Source: Beijerinckiaceae bacterium (GTDB taxonomy: Bacteria > Pseudomonadota > Alphaproteobacteria > Rhizobiales > Beijerinckiaceae). Taken from it: a DNA stretch of 7,015 nt. Under the pieces are notes generated by a model. It worked only from the letters and a program-made list of their open reading frames with translations. It was not told the DNA's origin and did no database searches. The translations under genes and the position numbers were made by a program. Positions 5,535 through 7,015 of this stretch are shown here, piece by piece (positions within the stretch are counted from its first letter, which is position 1; each line of letters starts with the position of its first letter). The stretch lies in the NCBI GenBank assembly GCA_947456315.1, contig CANGRU010000084.1, forward strand, positions 1 through 7,015, in the 5' to 3' direction.

Positions 5535-7015
5535 ATGAAGTTCAACCGCCTGCGCATTGTCGGCTTCAAGAGTTTTTGTGAAGCGACCGATTTTCAGATC
5601 GAGCCCGGCCTGACAGGCATTGTGGGCCCGAACGGCTGCGGCAAGTCGAACCTTGTGGAAGCCATGCGCTGGGTCATGGGTGAAAACTCCTACAAGAACA
5701 TGCGCGCGTCCGGCATGGACGATGTGATCTTCTCGGGCTCCGGCAATCGCCCTGCGCGCAACACCGCCGAAGTGGCGCTGGTGCTCGACAATTCCGATCG
5801 CTCCGCACCGCCCGCTTTCAACGATTCCGATCTGATCGAAGTCTCGCGCCGCATCGAGCGCGAACAGGGTTCGACCTATCGCCTCAACGGCAAGGAAGTG
5901 CGCGCCAAAGATGTGACGCTGCTCTTTGCTGATGCCTCGACCGGTGCGCGCTCACCCGCCATGGTGGGACAAGGCCGCATTGGTGAAATCATTTCCGCCA
6001 AGCCGCAACAGCGCCGCCGCATTCTCGAAGAAGCCGCCGGCATTTCGGGTCTGCATTCGCGCCGCCATGAAGCGGAACTGCGCTTGAAAGGTGCGGAAGA
6101 AAATCTGCTGCGTCTCGAAGACGTCATCAAGCAGGTCGACAGCCAGCTTGAAAGCTTGAAGCGTCAGGCCCGTCAGGCGACACGCTATAAAAATCTCGCA
6201 GGCGACATCCGCCGCAACGAAGCGCTCCTCTATCATATCAGCTGGCGCGATGTGACGACCTATCTCGCGGAAGGCGAGCGCAAGCTGTTCGAAGACACAA
6301 GCGAAGTGGCCGAGCGCACGCGTCTGCAAGCCGAAGCCGCCCGCCTGCAAGCCATTGCCGCCCATTCATTGCCCGGCCTGCGTGATGAAGAAGCCAAAGT
6401 GGGAGCTGCTTTGCAGCGCCTGATTCTGGCACGCGACCAGCTTGAAGTCGAAGAACGCCGCGCACAGGAACGCTCCGCAGAACTCGAGCGCCGCCTCGCC
6501 CAGCTCACCCGAGACCTTGAGCGCGAAATGGCGCTGATCGAAGATGCGGCCGGCGTTCTGGCACGCCTCGATTCCGAGGCAACCGAGATCGACGAGACCA
6601 ATGAGAACGCGGCCGAAGTTGAATTTGCCGCCAAAGAAAAACTCGCCGACACAGAAGGCGCCCTGGCCGATGCCGAGCGCGAGCTGACGGAAGCGCAAGC
6701 AGCCATTGCCGATCTCAATGCACGCCGCAATGCGCTGGAAGCAGCCCTGCGTGAAGAGACACAGCGCTATGAGCGCTTTGATGCCGAATGGCGCAAAGTG
6801 GCCAGCGAACTCGCCCAGCTGAAGCAGGGCGCGGCCTCTGACGAGGAAATTGAAACACTCGCCATGGCGCTCGAAGAAGCGTCAGAAAATGCGGCCTCGC
6901 TCGAAGACGCCATGATGGCGGCGGAAGCCCGCCACACAGCCGCGCGCGAACAGGAACAAGCCACCCGCCATCCGCTGAGCGAGGCTGAACGCCGTGCACA
7001 GCGTCTGGAAACGGA
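5535..7015 (+). CDS. smc: Chromosome segregation protein SMC, N-terminal part (runs off right edge)
   Basis: SMC is the ATPase core of bacterial condensin. It dimerises at a hinge and, with ScpA and ScpB, extrudes DNA loops to organise and separate chromosomes. The window holds 493 codons of a protein that is usually about 1,150 aa. The start MKFNRLRIVGFKSFCE is the family's canonical N-terminus. The Walker A motif GPNGCGKSN is at 31-39, and the Q-loop region VGQGRIGEIISAKPQQRR is at 144-161, followed by ILEEAAGI at 163-170. From about residue 175 onward the sequence is long, charged and heptad-like, rich in E, A, R, L and Q, which is the N-terminal arm of the coiled coil. The hinge, the return arm, and the signature and Walker B motifs lie beyond the edge. 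The ATG at 5535 has no better in-frame alternative upstream. No frameshift or stop is seen in the visible part. Confidence 0.97.
   Translation, partial: MKFNRLRIVGFKSFCEATDFQIEPGLTGIVGPNGCGKSNLVEAMRWVMGENSYKNMRASGMDDVIFSGSGNRPARNTAEVALVLDNSDRSAPPAFNDSDLIEVSRRIEREQGSTYRLNGKEVRAKDVTLLFADASTGARSPAMVGQGRIGEIISAKPQQRRRILEEAAGISGLHSRRHEAELRLKGAEENLLRLEDVIKQVDSQLESLKRQARQATRYKNLAGDIRRNEALLYHISWRDVTTYLAEGERKLFEDTSEVAERTRLQAEAARLQAIAAHSLPGLRDEEAKVGAALQRLILARDQLEVEERRAQERSAELERRLAQLTRDLEREMALIEDAAGVLARLDSEATEIDETNENAAEVEFAAKEKLADTEGALADAERELTEAQAAIADLNARRNALEAALREETQRYERFDAEWRKVASELAQLKQGAASDEEIETLAMALEEASENAASLEDAMMAAEARHTAAREQEQATRHPLSEAERRAQRLET

Overview
The window reads as a chromosomal housekeeping segment of an alphaproteobacterium, most likely of the order Hyphomicrobiales (Rhizobiales). 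Three things point there: a CcrM-type GANTC adenine methyltransferase, which is a cell-cycle enzyme typical of Alphaproteobacteria; a DciA/DUF721 - DsbA - SMC gene run; and intergenic palindromic repeats of kinds I recall from Rhizobiales genomes. The DNA is GC-rich and codon use looks even across the genes. I see no mobile-element genes, tRNA, rRNA or CRISPR array.

Layout from left to right. Positions 1-430 (minus strand) hold the 5' part of a glycosyltransferase-2-like protein that runs off the left edge. A 148-bp divergent gap leads to rnhB (579-1187, plus), encoding RNase HII. A 223-bp leader follows, with a CtrA-like TTAACC half-site, two GANTC sites and a perfect 9-bp inverted repeat. 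It precedes ccrM (1411-2526, plus; a start at 1324 is also possible). ccrM meets a small acidic ORF on the minus strand (2527-2766) tail to tail, with the two stop codons touching. Between that ORF and mutY (2930-3973, minus) lies a roughly 120-bp cluster of hairpins (2790-2910).

mutY and the DUF721/DciA gene (4104-4622, plus) diverge from a 130-bp spacer, 87 bp of which is one long imperfect palindrome. dsbA-like (4727-5383, plus) and the 5' two-fifths of smc (5535 to the right edge, plus) complete the window.

Most of the genes serve the genome: removal of ribonucleotides and RNA-DNA hybrids (RnhB), cell-cycle adenine methylation (CcrM), repair of A opposite 8-oxoG (MutY), loading of the replicative helicase (DciA family) and chromosome organisation (SMC). 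The DsbA-like oxidoreductase works in the periplasm and is the functional outlier.

I do not see a clearly new biological system. The points most worth a second look are the methylation-site and hairpin architecture of the ccrM leader, the palindrome that fills the mutY/dciA divergent promoter region, and the glycosyltransferase-like protein that lacks its usual acidic motif.
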